From positions 1 to 38,948 of the forward strand of contig JAOZSV010000014.1 in assembly GCA_029939505.1 (NCBI GenBank): a stretch of DNA of 38,948 bases, in the 5' to 3' direction. Both the position numbers and the translations under genes were made by a program. Below the pieces are notes generated by a model. It made no database searches and had not been told where the DNA came from. It worked only from the letters and a program-made list of their open reading frames with translations. The stretch comes from Thiotrichaceae bacterium (GTDB lineage Bacteria; Pseudomonadota; Gammaproteobacteria; Beggiatoales; Beggiatoaceae). Shown piece by piece: positions 1-8,212 of this stretch (position 1 is the stretch's first letter; each line of letters opens with the position of its first letter).

Positions 1-64
1 GCCGTTAAAAAAACTTGAGCATCAAGTGAAAGTTCACCGTTCAGGTGATTGAAACAATAGACAC

Positions 65-97
65 AAACCTCTGAGGTTTCCAAAACCTCAGAGGTTT
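65..97. repeat. Palindrome of the ACCTCTGAGG family
   Basis: The arms AAACCTCTGAGGTTT and AAACCTCAGAGGTTT flank a CCA loop, and a run of T follows on the plus strand, so the unit could also end transcription entering from the left. The same core palindrome sits inside the coding sequence of the kinase gene at 22239-22269, which shows that this is a dispersed repeat and not only a local terminator. Confidence 0.85.
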
Positions 98-203
98 TTT
101 TTTGTGAGCATTTTCAGAATTAAAACCACATAAATTCGGTCAATTCTTTAATTCGATCAATTCTGATACAATTGAGTAAAAAATAGGGAAGACATTTTAC
201 TAT

Positions 204-379
204 TACTCGATGATCAAGTTTTTCGTCTGACAACAATAACTACAAGGATTATTTACTGATGTGACGCAGGGTTTTTCCAATTTGAAACCCACCTCAATTC
301 CACCGATGAAATCGGTGGAACTTATAAATAATCCTTGTAGTTGTTGTTTGGGATAACGAGAAAACTTGATCATCGAGTA
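204..379. repeat. Family D composite inverted repeat, 176 bp
   Basis: The outer arms TACTCGATGATCAAG (from 204) and CTTGATCATCGAGTA (to 379) enclose inner arms AACTACAAGGATTATTTA and TAAATAATCCTTGTAGTT. A further small hairpin around TCCACCGATGAAATCGGTGGA lies in the centre. The same outer and inner words recur at 30143-30577 and 15373-15454. The rest of 1-423 holds no gene that I can see. Confidence 0.8.
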
Positions 380-423
380 TTAAGTTTTCAAACTCAATTT
401 TTGTAGAAAATCTGGAGAATCTA

Positions 424-1059
424 ATGTCATACGGTCAATTTGAGTCGATTTCAGAAGTGGCTAGGATATTCGATATTGAAGTGAGTGATAATAAACCATT
501 CGTAGATAAGTTAGAAATTGAAGTGCCTAATTCAGATTTCAAAAGAATTGAAAAAAAATTAGGGGATGATTTTAACTTCATAAATGAAACGACTATTTGT
601 GAAAGGATAATCAGTCCTATTTTGGAACTGATATCAGATAATTATGAATCATTAAAAATTTGGTCGCATGTCTCCTACAACGTAGATAAGAAAAAAGGAT
701 TGGTTGGTGAGCCTGACTATCTCATTGCACCAAAAACAAAATATGGTGACATGGATATACCACATCTCTGTGTTATTGAAGCTAAGAAGGATAACTTTGA
801 AGAGGGATGGACACAAGCTTTAGCTGAAATGGTGGCGACTTCTTTGCAGGGTAGAAAAATTTCCTACAGTATTGTGACCACAGGTAACATTTGGGAGTTT
901 GGTCACCTAGAAAATAAGGTATTCACTAAAGAGCCAACAAAATTTTCAGCGACAGTCGATCTGCAAGGGATATTTGATGTACTGAATTGGATGTTTAATA
1001 TGGCAAAAGATCAACTTGGAAACGAGGAAAAACAGGGGCAACATGAAGCCATTGGATGA
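424..1059 (+). CDS. PD-(D/E)XK-fold protein of unknown function
   Basis: This 211-residue protein carries a likely PD-(D/E)XK nuclease core: P97-D98 in GEPDYLIA, then a beta-strand ending in E119-A120-K121 (CVIEAKKD), followed by an alpha-beta stretch (QALAEM ... YSIVTTGNIWEF). No signal peptide or membrane segment is seen. The start is supported by GGAG at 414-417, six bases before the ATG. A paralogue lies at 24989-25630 with the same order of motifs (DYLVA, VVEAKKD, CLVEM, YGIVTNGEVWKF), but that copy is interrupted by a palindromic repeat. Proteins of this kind are usually annotated as hypothetical; a nuclease role is inferred from the fold only, and no partner gene points to a restriction system. 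Confidence 0.75.
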   Translation: MSYGQFESISEVARIFDIEVSDNKPFVDKLEIEVPNSDFKRIEKKLGDDFNFINETTICERIISPILELISDNYESLKIWSHVSYNVDKKKGLVGEPDYLIAPKTKYGDMDIPHLCVIEAKKDNFEEGWTQALAEMVATSLQGRKISYSIVTTGNIWEFGHLENKVFTKEPTKFSATVDLQGIFDVLNWMFNMAKDQLGNEEKQGQHEAIG

Positions 1060-1297
1060 AAACAGTACAAAATGGCCTACGTTTAATCTTTGAATTTTTG
1101 TAACTACTCAGCCCCCTCGTTCCCAAGCTCCAGCTCTCATCGTGAGTCATAAGCCAGGTCGGCTGTTGCACAATGTCTTTTTATTGATGCACAGCATAAG
1201 AGGTCAACCAAATGCCGTTGCACGAAAAGAGGGATGCCCTTCCCTACATGGCTGTTTCCTGATAAAACCTTTCATTTACAAATATGATGAACATGCT

Positions 1298-1534
1298 ATG
1301 CCACAAAAAATAAGAGAACTCATTCGTGAACTTGAAAAAACGGGTTTTATTAATCGGGGAGGTAAAGGGAGTCATAGAAACTTCACCCATAAAAGTGGTG
1401 TTAGAATTCGAGGTAATCGTTTGTTCTACCGAAAAAACGATTACCTCGAAACCATTTCAGGCCATCTTGGTGATGATGCAAAACCTTATCAAGAACGTGA
1501 AGTCAAGAAAAAAATTAAGGAATCGCAAAAATGA
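1298..1534 (+). CDS. hicA: HicA-type mRNA interferase toxin carrying a palindromic insertion
   Basis: HicA toxins are small double-stranded-RNA-binding-fold RNases that cleave mRNA and are neutralised by HicB. The start MPQKIRELIRELEKTGF fits the family; the frame is open back to 1142, but those 52 extra codons run through a dispersed repeat and look spurious. The core GGKGSHRNF contains the expected catalytic His26. The family continues directly from GVRI to TISGHLGDDAKPYQE, but here 14 residues (38-51, RGNRLFYRKNDYLE) intervene. They are encoded by a 42-nt palindromic unit (1409-1450) that keeps the frame. Without it the protein would be 64 residues, normal for this subgroup. The stop overlaps the hicB start (ATGA). 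Whether the toxin still works is not known; the insertion lies just before the strand carrying the conserved SGHLGDDAK. Confidence 0.85.
   Translation: MPQKIRELIRELEKTGFINRGGKGSHRNFTHKSGVRIRGNRLFYRKNDYLETISGHLGDDAKPYQEREVKKKIKESQK
1407..1450. repeat. Family A palindromic element inside hicA
   Basis: The perfect 16-bp arms TTCGAGGTAATCGTTT and AAACGATTACCTCGAA flank a 12-bp loop. The net insertion relative to normal HicA is 42 bp (14 codons), so the reading frame is kept. The ends match the dispersed TTCGAGG...CCTCGAA units elsewhere in the window. Confidence 0.9.
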
Positions 1535-1803
1535 AAGAAAGTCAACATTATTTGAAAATTGTGGAATGGTCAGAAGAAGAACACTGTTTTGTTGGACAAT
1601 GTCCCGGCATCGTTGGACCCTGTTGTCATGGGAACGATGAAGCCCAAGTTTATGCTGAACTGTGTCAAATCGTAGATGAATGGATTACCATTTTAAAACA
1701 AGAAGAAAAACCCTTACCCCCAACTACCGCAGGAAAAAATATCGTTGATCAGATTTTAAGTTGGGTTCATAGCGAAAATGCACCGCTATATGCCGCATCA
1801 TGA
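1531..1803 (+). CDS. hicB: HicB-type antitoxin, short form
   Basis: This 90-residue protein has the HicB fold signature: YLKIVEWSEEEHCFVGQCPG near the N-terminus, then CCHGNDEAQVYAELCQIVDEWI and PLPPTTAGK. HicB binds and blocks HicA and usually represses the operon through a C-terminal ribbon-helix-helix or HTH domain. Here the family-like sequence ends near residue 70 (TAGK) and a short unrelated tail (NIVDQILSWVHSENAPLYAAS) follows, so the DNA-binding half seems absent or replaced. It overlaps hicA by four bases (ATGA), which implies translational coupling. Toxin neutralisation may be intact while autoregulation is lost; that is inference. Confidence 0.8.
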   Translation: MKESQHYLKIVEWSEEEHCFVGQCPGIVGPCCHGNDEAQVYAELCQIVDEWITILKQEEKPLPPTTAGKNIVDQILSWVHSENAPLYAAS

Positions 1804-1866
1804 CACGAGCCAGCTCGGATCACTGCCATTAAGTTCCTTGGAGTTAACCCGTTTTTATAAGATTTA

Positions 1867-1943
1867 TTGGAGTCCAAACCTTCAGATTTGGATTATTTCG
1901 TTTAAATCTCAAACACTTCCAAATCTGAAGGTTTGGACTCCAA
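1867..1943. repeat. Inverted repeat of the GGAGTCCAAACCTTCAG type
   Basis: The perfect 25-bp arms at 1867-1891 and 1919-1943 are reverse complements, with a 27-bp loop. A further direct copy of GGTTTGGACTCCAAGG follows at 1951-1966. A related broken copy is cut by the right edge of the window (38925-38948). Confidence 0.85.
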
Positions 1944-2089
1944 GGCTAAAGGTTTGGACTCCAAGGCTTCACTTAATGACATTGAAGCTAGAGCTTGAGA
2001 ACGAGGGGTACTGAGTAGTTACAAAAAAAATTGAAAAATTCGAGCCTTTTCTTTTTTCAACCGACTAAAGAAAATCTGGTGAGAAAATC

Positions 2090-2393
2090 TCAATATGGGA
2101 TTGAAGCGGTGTGCCACAAAATATCATCGGTTTTGGACTCATGAGGACTAAAGATATTGACGGAGAAACTCGCAGCCCATGTTTTGGTATCTGTACAGAA
2201 ATAGACCGTTTCCTCATTCTTCATCTTGCCCACCGCTAAGGGATAATCATGACATCCCACCATCAACCCTTTCCCTTCCGTCATTAATGCCATCAGAGAA
2301 AATTGCCCCTTCAATTTGGTCATCATCTTCTGCATGGCCTCAATCGGTGAAAGAAAATTCGGTTTCTAAATAATGGTGAAGCAATAGCTCTTT
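2090..2393 (-). pseudogene. Remnant of a class II glutamine amidotransferase domain
   Basis: The minus-strand reading KLKGQFSLMALMTEGKG, MVGCHDYPLAVGK and ETVYFCTDTKTWA matches the pattern of the glutaminase (GlmS / PurF type) domain, in which a strand (GxFAL) is followed by a strand ending in SPL.(I/V)G and then FxxSD. Just upstream, in another frame, comes KELLLHHYLETEFSFTD, the expected preceding helix, so at least one frameshift separates the parts. The catalytic N-terminal Cys region and everything after residue ~60 of the frame are missing. The longest open piece is 2090-2335 (81 codons). It is a gene scrap joined to a transposase scrap; the exact parent family is uncertain. Confidence 0.4.
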
Positions 2394-2539
2394 TCACTTA
2401 TCTCACTGTAACGATTCAGATTACGATAGTTAGCTTTTCCTCTGTTAAGCATTAATGTCGTCATTAAAACGAGAAGACATTTTCTTTGAGGTTCGTCTAT
2501 ATTTGACATTTTTTGTAAAGTATTTTCTAATATTTGCAT
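2366..2539 (-). pseudogene. N-terminal fragment of an IS4/IS701-like transposase
   Basis: The frame opens with MQILENTLQKMSNIDEPQRK, continues through LLVLMTTLMLNRGKANYRNL and ends in NRYSEISEK. The pattern of a hydrophobic helix, then RG(K/R)xNYRNLxRYSxxSEK, is typical of the N-terminus of DDE transposases of the IS4/IS701 type, where (T/S)(F/Y)xRWF normally follows. Here the likeness stops at about 2393, where the sequence switches to the amidotransferase scrap. Only about 50 of some 400 residues remain and no inverted ends were found, so it is inactive. Confidence 0.55.
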
Positions 2540-2650
2540 GGGAATCCTTTTGGTAATTTGTGGTTTAGAAGACTCTATTTTATCATCACTTTAATTCCCG
2601 TTTTTTCAGCTACTTAGGAAAAACGGTCCGAACCATTGTTAATAGAAAAA

Positions 2651-5600
2651 CTATAAAGCAGTCTGCGTTGCTAAATTAATTTTATCCTTGAGTTGCTGAT
2701 TTTGAGTTTCTAATTCCACATTTCTCGTCTGAACTTGTTGTTGTAAACAATAAAGCGTTAAATGGGTTCTTATGCGTGACAGAACTTCTTCTGGTTCAAA
2801 AGGTTTAGTCACGTAATCGACTGCCCCTAATTGAAATCCTTTGATTTTATCATCAGTATCGGAAAGTGCAGTCATAAAAATCACCGGAATATCCTGAGTT
2901 TTTGTATTTTCTTTGAGTCGCCGACAAACTTCAAAACCATTCATTCCCGGCATCATCACATCTAACAAAATTAAATGGGGGTTTCTCAGTATAACCATTT
3001 GAAGGGCTTTTTCTCCATCTTTGGCAATTAACACTTTAAAGTTGTGTTTTTTGAGAATATTTAACAATAGCTTTAGATTAATCGGCATATCATCAACAAC
3101 AAGAATGACAAGTTGTTTTGGCATGATGAAGCCTAAGACTTTTCGACAACTTTCGACGTAAATCTGCGCGGCTTTATCATCACTGTTCACTTGCAAGACT
3201 TTTTCAAACGTTTTTTGGGCTAGTTCAAATTGTCCGTCATGAAAATAGTGAAAACCTTGTTCAAAATCAGCTAAAGTCGTTGATTTAAGTTCAACTTGAA
3301 CCGATTCTTGGGCATCAAAAACTTCATAAATTGTTACCGGTTCAGTTTTACCTTTAACAGTTACCCGGTCAATGATGCGAATTTTGTATTGACTTGGTTT
3401 TGTTAATTGCTGATAGGTATTTTCGGTGATTAATAAAGGTGTATGGTATGTTTTTGTCAAACCCTCAATGCGAGAAGCTAAGTTGACGGCATCAGAAATC
3501 ACGGTGCTATCCATGCGCTTTTGTCCCCCAACCGTACCCAACATCAACTTTCCAGTATGAAGCCCAATACCAATGCGTATTGTGTCAAATTCAGTATATT
3601 GCAATATTTGGTTATATTTTTCCAGTGTTTTTAACATCGCAATTGCGCCTTTGATGGCATTATCGACACTGGTCGGAAATAAAGCCATAATGGCATCACC
3701 GATGTATTTATCAATAAACCCTTGATATTGTTTAATAATTGGAGCCATTTGGCCTAAGTAAGCATTGATATAATCAAAATTGTCTTGCGGGGTCATTTTT
3801 TCTGAAATTGAGGTAAAATCACGAATATCAGAAAATAGAATAGTCATTTCTTTTTCAACCTGATCTCCTAATTGAATATCAATAATACTTTCCTTATTTA
3901 GAAATTTAAGAAATTCATGCGGCACAAAACGACTATATGCTCTATTTAACTCATGTAATTTTAAGTGCGTTTTCACTCTGGCTAATAATTCACTCTTAGA
4001 AATGGGTTTAGTTAAATAGTCGTTTGCACCCACTTCAAAACCGGTTACTATATCAGAGATTTGATTTTTAGCCGTCAACATTAAAATGGGCAATTCATTG
4101 GCTGAAAAACGCTTGCGAATTTTTTGTACTGCTTCATAACCCGTCATCTGCGGCATCATCACATCTAATAAAACTAAATCTAGTTTAGTCCCTTCTTCAA
4201 TTAATCTGCAAGCCTCTATCCCAGAGCTGGCTTGTATGATATTGTAATTATGTAATGATAAATGATTGATTAAAACTTGAATATTAACGGGTTCATCATC
4301 AACTATTAAAATGGTAAATGAGCCTTCATTATGAACGGGCATAATGACTTCAACCGGTAATAAAGAGAATTCTTTGGCGTTGTCAGAGTGTAGTGGTTTT
4401 GCTAACGATTTAGCGACAGGCAAAGTGAATATAAACTGTGAACCCACTCCAATTTGTGATTTAACCCAAATTTCGCCACCATGCAATTGAACTAACTGCT
4501 TAGTCATCGCTAAACCTAAACCTGTGCCACCATATTTTCTCGCTATTGAACCTTCCGCTTGTTCAAAGGATTCAAATATGCGGCTGAATTTATTTTCTTC
4601 AATACCAATGCCAGTATCAGAAATAATGACTTCAAAATGCTGATTCACCACTTGAGCAGAGACTTCGATTTGTCCAATTTCCGTGAATTTAATCGCGTTG
4701 CCAAGCAGATTATGCAATATTTGTTGCAAACGGTTTTCGTCTGCATGGGCGGGCGGACAATCCGACGAAATCGCATTAATCAATTGCACCGATTTATTCC
4801 GAATGAGTGATTGGCTTAGTGTGATCACAATTTCAACGATTTCCCGTAATCCAATCGGTTTCAGTTGCAACTCCAATTCTTGATGTCTTAGTTTAGAAAA
4901 GTCCAGAATATCATTCACTAAGTTAGCCAAGCGTTGTCCACTTCCCATAATCATGGCGAGATTCGCCTTGGTTTTGTCAGGTAATTCGCCGGTGGCACCG
5001 TCAATTAAGGATTCAGTCAGACCAATAATCCCATTAAGCGGGGTGCGAAGTTCATGGGAAGTATTGGCTAAAAATTCATCTTTGAGTTTATCCGATTCTT
5101 GCAAACGTTCATTTAATTTTTGTAGGCGTTCATTAAAAGTGCGGGTATATTTTAATTTTCTTTGTTGTATGATGAAGAAAGTGATAATGCTACCTAAAAT
5201 AGCCAAGACATAAAGGATATAAGCCCACCAAGTTTGCCACCAAGGGGGCAATATGATGATTTGGATTGAGGTGCTGGTTTCATTCCAAAAACCGTCATTG
5301 TTAGAGGCTTTCACTCGAAAGGTATATTTGCCTGTATCTAAATTGGTATAGGTGGCAAACCGCCGATGACTATCAACATAAGTCCATTCTTTATCAAAGC
5401 CTTCCATCTTATAGGCATATTGGTTTTTTGCAGAAGCGCGATAATTTAAAGCAGCAAATTCAAAACTAAACACAAATTGCTTATAAGACAGCGTTATCTT
5501 TTCGGCGAAATTAATATGTTTTTGCAAAGGAGAATTTTTACCAATAGATACCGGTTTGTTAAACAGTTGAAAATCAGTCAAAAATACCGGCGGAATGGTT

Positions 5601-7654
5601 TGATTATCAACCAATTTATCTGGATAAAAGGCATTAAAGCCATTGATACCCCCGAAAAATAGTTCGCCCGTCGCACTTTTATAGGCTGAACGCGGCAAAA
5701 ATAGATTGCCTTGCAAACCATCATGCTTGTCATAATTGCGAAAGGTTTCAGTTTGCGGGTTAAACTTGGATAATCCCTTATTCGTACTAATCCAAAGATA
5801 GCCTTGATTATCTTCTAAAATGCCAGCGACACTATTACCCGCTAAACCGTGTTTGGCTTGATATATCGTGAATGTTTGATTTGAAGGATTAAATCGGTTT
5901 AAACCGTCATAAGTACCAATCCATATCGTACCCTTGCTGTCTTCAAAAATCGTACTAACAACATCATTGCTTAAACTATGAGCACTCTTGTCATCTGCTC
6001 TATAGTGGGTAAACGTTTTATTCACCGGGTCAAATCGGCTTGCTCCAGCTTCATCCATGCCAATCCACACCAATCCAGAAGAATCCACTTTAACAACAGA
6101 AAGCCAGTTACTCGTAAGACTATCGGGATTATTTTCATCAAATCCATAATGCACTACGGTTTTGTCTTTTGGATTAAACTGATCTAAACCAGCACCAATA
6201 TAAGCAATCCATACGTTACCCGTTAAATCAACATCAATATCCCATATCGTACCACCGTTTAATTTATTAGGAACATTCGGTTCAGTTGGATAATGAACAA
6301 ACGTTTCAGTTTCAGGTTCAAACCGATTGAGTCCGCCTTCCATACCAATCCATAACGCGCCAGTGTTATCGGAGTGAATAGCGGTAATATTATTGTGACT
6401 AATACTCTGTGGATTATTATCATCATGCCGATAATGAATAAAGGTGCCGTTTTGCTGATCAAATTTGTTCAGTCCGCCTCCTTTGGTACCAATCCAAAGA
6501 ATACCGTTTTTATCCTCATGGATAGCACCGATTTGGTTGTTATTCAAGCCATTTTTCTGGAGCGGATTATGGTAATAATGTGCGAAACGATCACTGCCTT
6601 GATCATATTTGTTTATCCCATTTTCGGTTGTAATCCACAATGCACCGTTAGTGTCTTCATTAATACCAATAACGGTATTATTACTCAGACTATTTGGATT
6701 GCTGGACTCATTTTGGTAACGGATAAACCGGTGATTGAGCCGATCAAATTTGTTTAACCCGCCACCTATTGTGCCTATCCACAGTATTCCTTTGCGATCT
6801 TCATAAATGGAAATCACTGAATCAATGCTCAAACTGTCGGGATTGGTTTGATGTTGATAATGGGTAAACCTGTCGCTGTTAGGATCATAGTGATCAAGCC
6901 CGCCTTCAGTCGCAATCCATATTCCTTCATTATCCCCATAAACCTTCCAAATAGAATCATTAGCTAAACTATTGAGGTTATTTTCGTCATGCTGATAATG
7001 GATAAAGGTTTCTGTTTTGGGATCAAATTTATTCAAGCCGCCACCATAGGTGCCGATCCATAATACCCTGTTATCATATTGATAAAGAGAATGGATGTGA
7101 TTATTACTCAAACTATTTGGATCGTTTTCGTCGTGCTGATAATTGACAAATGTGCCATTATTTGGGTCAAATCGGCTAAAACCCGCATTAGTCGTCATCC
7201 ACAATATCCCTGTTTTGTCTTCATAAATGGACAGCACAATGTTACTAATCAAGCTGTTGGGATTTTTTTCGTCATGTTGGTAACGGGTAAAGGTTTCGCT
7301 CACTGGATCAAATTTATTGGCTCCTCCGCCAAAAGTACTTACCCATAATATGCCATTATGATCTTTCAAAATAGACCAAACATAATTATTACTAAGGCTG
7401 TTCGGATTATCGGGTTCATGTTTATAAACGGTAAATTCAGCACCATCATATTTGGCCAGGCCATTTTTAGTTGCAAACCACATAAAGCCTTGATCATCTT
7501 GGACAACACTGCTGGTGAAATTACTGGGCAGCCCGTCTTCGACGTTTAGATGTTCAAATTTGATGGCATTTTCCCCTTGAGCAAACACCGTCTGCGTCAA
7601 TGTGATGAGGGTAAAAAACATCGTTTCTATGAGTGTTTTGAAAAATTTGTTCAT
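2651..7654 (-). CDS. Giant hybrid sensor kinase with beta-propeller, two receiver domains and a nucleotide cyclase
   Basis: This is a 1667-residue sensor. A signal peptide (about 1-25, ending VFAQ) leads to roughly 14 two-component-propeller repeats (pattern G.LWIGT.GGGLNKFDP), enough for two seven-bladed propellers in the periplasm. A Y_Y_Y domain follows (about 690-795), then one membrane segment (about 806-830). The kinase has the H-box SHELRTPLNG with H867 and an ATPase domain with LLGNAIKFT, DTGIGI and GGTGLGLAM. Receiver 1 has D1164 (LLDVMMP). A class III adenylate/guanylate cyclase domain (about 1268-1430) carries both metal aspartates, D1276 (LFSDIRDFT) and D1320 (GDAIMALF). A short TPR-like stretch and a C-terminal receiver with D1565 complete it. 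All catalytic residues that I can check are present. The ligand is unknown; outputs are probably phosphotransfer and cyclic nucleotide. It is transcribed alone from the minus strand. Confidence 0.95.
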   Translation of the reverse strand: MNKFFKTLIETMFFTLITLTQTVFAQGENAIKFEHLNVEDGLPSNFTSSVVQDDQGFMWFATKNGLAKYDGAEFTVYKHEPDNPNSLSNNYVWSILKDHNGILWVSTFGGGANKFDPVSETFTRYQHDEKNPNSLISNIVLSIYEDKTGILWMTTNAGFSRFDPNNGTFVNYQHDENDPNSLSNNHIHSLYQYDNRVLWIGTYGGGLNKFDPKTETFIHYQHDENNLNSLANDSIWKVYGDNEGIWIATEGGLDHYDPNSDRFTHYQHQTNPDSLSIDSVISIYEDRKGILWIGTIGGGLNKFDRLNHRFIRYQNESSNPNSLSNNTVIGINEDTNGALWITTENGINKYDQGSDRFAHYYHNPLQKNGLNNNQIGAIHEDKNGILWIGTKGGGLNKFDQQNGTFIHYRHDDNNPQSISHNNITAIHSDNTGALWIGMEGGLNRFEPETETFVHYPTEPNVPNKLNGGTIWDIDVDLTGNVWIAYIGAGLDQFNPKDKTVVHYGFDENNPDSLTSNWLSVVKVDSSGLVWIGMDEAGASRFDPVNKTFTHYRADDKSAHSLSNDVVSTIFEDSKGTIWIGTYDGLNRFNPSNQTFTIYQAKHGLAGNSVAGILEDNQGYLWISTNKGLSKFNPQTETFRNYDKHDGLQGNLFLPRSAYKSATGELFFGGINGFNAFYPDKLVDNQTIPPVFLTDFQLFNKPVSIGKNSPLQKHINFAEKITLSYKQFVFSFEFAALNYRASAKNQYAYKMEGFDKEWTYVDSHRRFATYTNLDTGKYTFRVKASNNDGFWNETSTSIQIIILPPWWQTWWAYILYVLAILGSIITFFIIQQRKLKYTRTFNERLQKLNERLQESDKLKDEFLANTSHELRTPLNGIIGLTESLIDGATGELPDKTKANLAMIMGSGQRLANLVNDILDFSKLRHQELELQLKPIGLREIVEIVITLSQSLIRNKSVQLINAISSDCPPAHADENRLQQILHNLLGNAIKFTEIGQIEVSAQVVNQHFEVIISDTGIGIEENKFSRIFESFEQAEGSIARKYGGTGLGLAMTKQLVQLHGGEIWVKSQIGVGSQFIFTLPVAKSLAKPLHSDNAKEFSLLPVEVIMPVHNEGSFTILIVDDEPVNIQVLINHLSLHNYNIIQASSGIEACRLIEEGTKLDLVLLDVMMPQMTGYEAVQKIRKRFSANELPILMLTAKNQISDIVTGFEVGANDYLTKPISKSELLARVKTHLKLHELNRAYSRFVPHEFLKFLNKESIIDIQLGDQVEKEMTILFSDIRDFTSISEKMTPQDNFDYINAYLGQMAPIIKQYQGFIDKYIGDAIMALFPTSVDNAIKGAIAMLKTLEKYNQILQYTEFDTIRIGIGLHTGKLMLGTVGGQKRMDSTVISDAVNLASRIEGLTKTYHTPLLITENTYQQLTKPSQYKIRIIDRVTVKGKTEPVTIYEVFDAQESVQVELKSTTLADFEQGFHYFHDGQFELAQKTFEKVLQVNSDDKAAQIYVESCRKVLGFIMPKQLVILVVDDMPINLKLLLNILKKHNFKVLIAKDGEKALQMVILRNPHLILLDVMMPGMNGFEVCRRLKENTKTQDIPVIFMTALSDTDDKIKGFQLGAVDYVTKPFEPEEVLSRIRTHLTLYCLQQQVQTRNVELETQNQQLKDKINLATQTAL

Positions 7655-7750
7655 TATTTTTTTCTATTGATTAATTGGAATCTAAAGCTTTTGCTTATAC
7701 TGAACGTGATTATAAAATTTTTTTTGTGCAAGAAATAAACCAAGTTTCTT

Positions 7751-7866
7751 TGTAACTACTCAGCCCAAAAAAAAGCCCCCTTTCATTCATTAATTAATTA
7801 GATAAAAGAGGGCTTTTTTAAATTTTAATTAGTAACTACTCAGCCTTGAAATCAATTTCAAGGCTA
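7751..7866. repeat. Two family C ends in direct orientation
   Basis: TGTAACTACTCAG occurs at 7751-7763 and GTAACTACTCAG at 7832-7843, the latter followed by a small hairpin (CCTTGAAATCAATTTCAAGG). No matching opposite end is seen nearby, so these look like broken or stacked copies. The rest of 7867-8020 holds no recognisable gene. Confidence 0.6.
7767..7821. terminator. Hairpin with A-run/T-run flanks, possible bidirectional terminator
   Basis: AAAAAAGCCCCCTTT (7769-7783) pairs with AAAGAGGGCTTTTTT (7805-7819) with one mismatch, and on either strand a T-run ends the stem. It lies downstream of gspK (minus strand) and upstream of the sensor gene, so it could end gspK transcription. The 21-base loop is long for an intrinsic terminator. 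Confidence 0.4.
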
Positions 7867-8023
7867 ACAGCTAAAGCCAACTAAAATCCATCATTCAGTA
7901 TAGATGTCCAGATAAGTTCCAACCGAGACTTTAGTCAGGACAAAACTTTTCTGGATAACTATAGTAGCGTAGGATCAATGCCATTAAGTTAAGCAATGTC
8001 ATTAAGTGAAGCCTTGGAGTCCA

Positions 8024-8108
8024 TTCGAGGTTTTAGTTTTTTTTTCAAAAAAACTAAAACCTCGATTCGAGGTTTTAGTTTTTTTTTCAAAAAAACTAAA
8101 ACCTCGAA
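8024..8108. repeat. Two family A palindromes in perfect tandem
   Basis: Two identical 42-bp units, each TTCGAGGTTTTAG, T-run, C, A-run, CTAAAACCTCGA, abut exactly at 8065/8066. A related degenerate hairpin (CCGAGTTTTTTC ... AAACTCAAACATCGAATTC) lies at 8165-8200, close to the end of gspK. Confidence 0.9.
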
Positions 8109-8212
8109 TACTTAATGGCAGGAGCCTACATCTACCCACCCTACATCACTTTTTTCGCCAGAAACCGAGTTTTTTCAAAAAAACTCAAACATCGAATTCT
8201 AAATACCTCTTC

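Larger units (their letters stand above)
1095..2027. mobile_element. hicAB cassette bracketed by family C terminal inverted repeats
   Basis: The left end (1095-1133, TTTTTGTAACTACTCAG then CCCCCTCGTTCCCAAGCTCC) and the right end (1988-2027, read on the minus strand TTTTTGTAACTACTCAG then TACCCCTCGTTCTCAAGCTC) are near-identical inverted repeats of about 39 bp with a one-base indel and a few mismatches. Between them lie hicA, hicB, a dispersed GTTGCAC/CCTACATGGCT repeat (about 1165-1255) and the hairpin at 1867-1943. The same TGTAACTACTCAG end brackets gene-free elements at 16762-16979 and 20290-20403. No transposase lies within, so movement would need help in trans. No clear target-site duplication was found. 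Confidence 0.6.

Noticed and set aside
1142-1297. Extended N-terminus of hicA (52 extra codons)
   Set aside because: The codons run through a dispersed GTTGCAC/CCTACATGGCT repeat, and the family start MPQKIRELI fits at 1298.
4559-7549. Several plus-strand frames across the large sensor gene
   Set aside because: They are antisense shadows of the propeller and kinase repeats.
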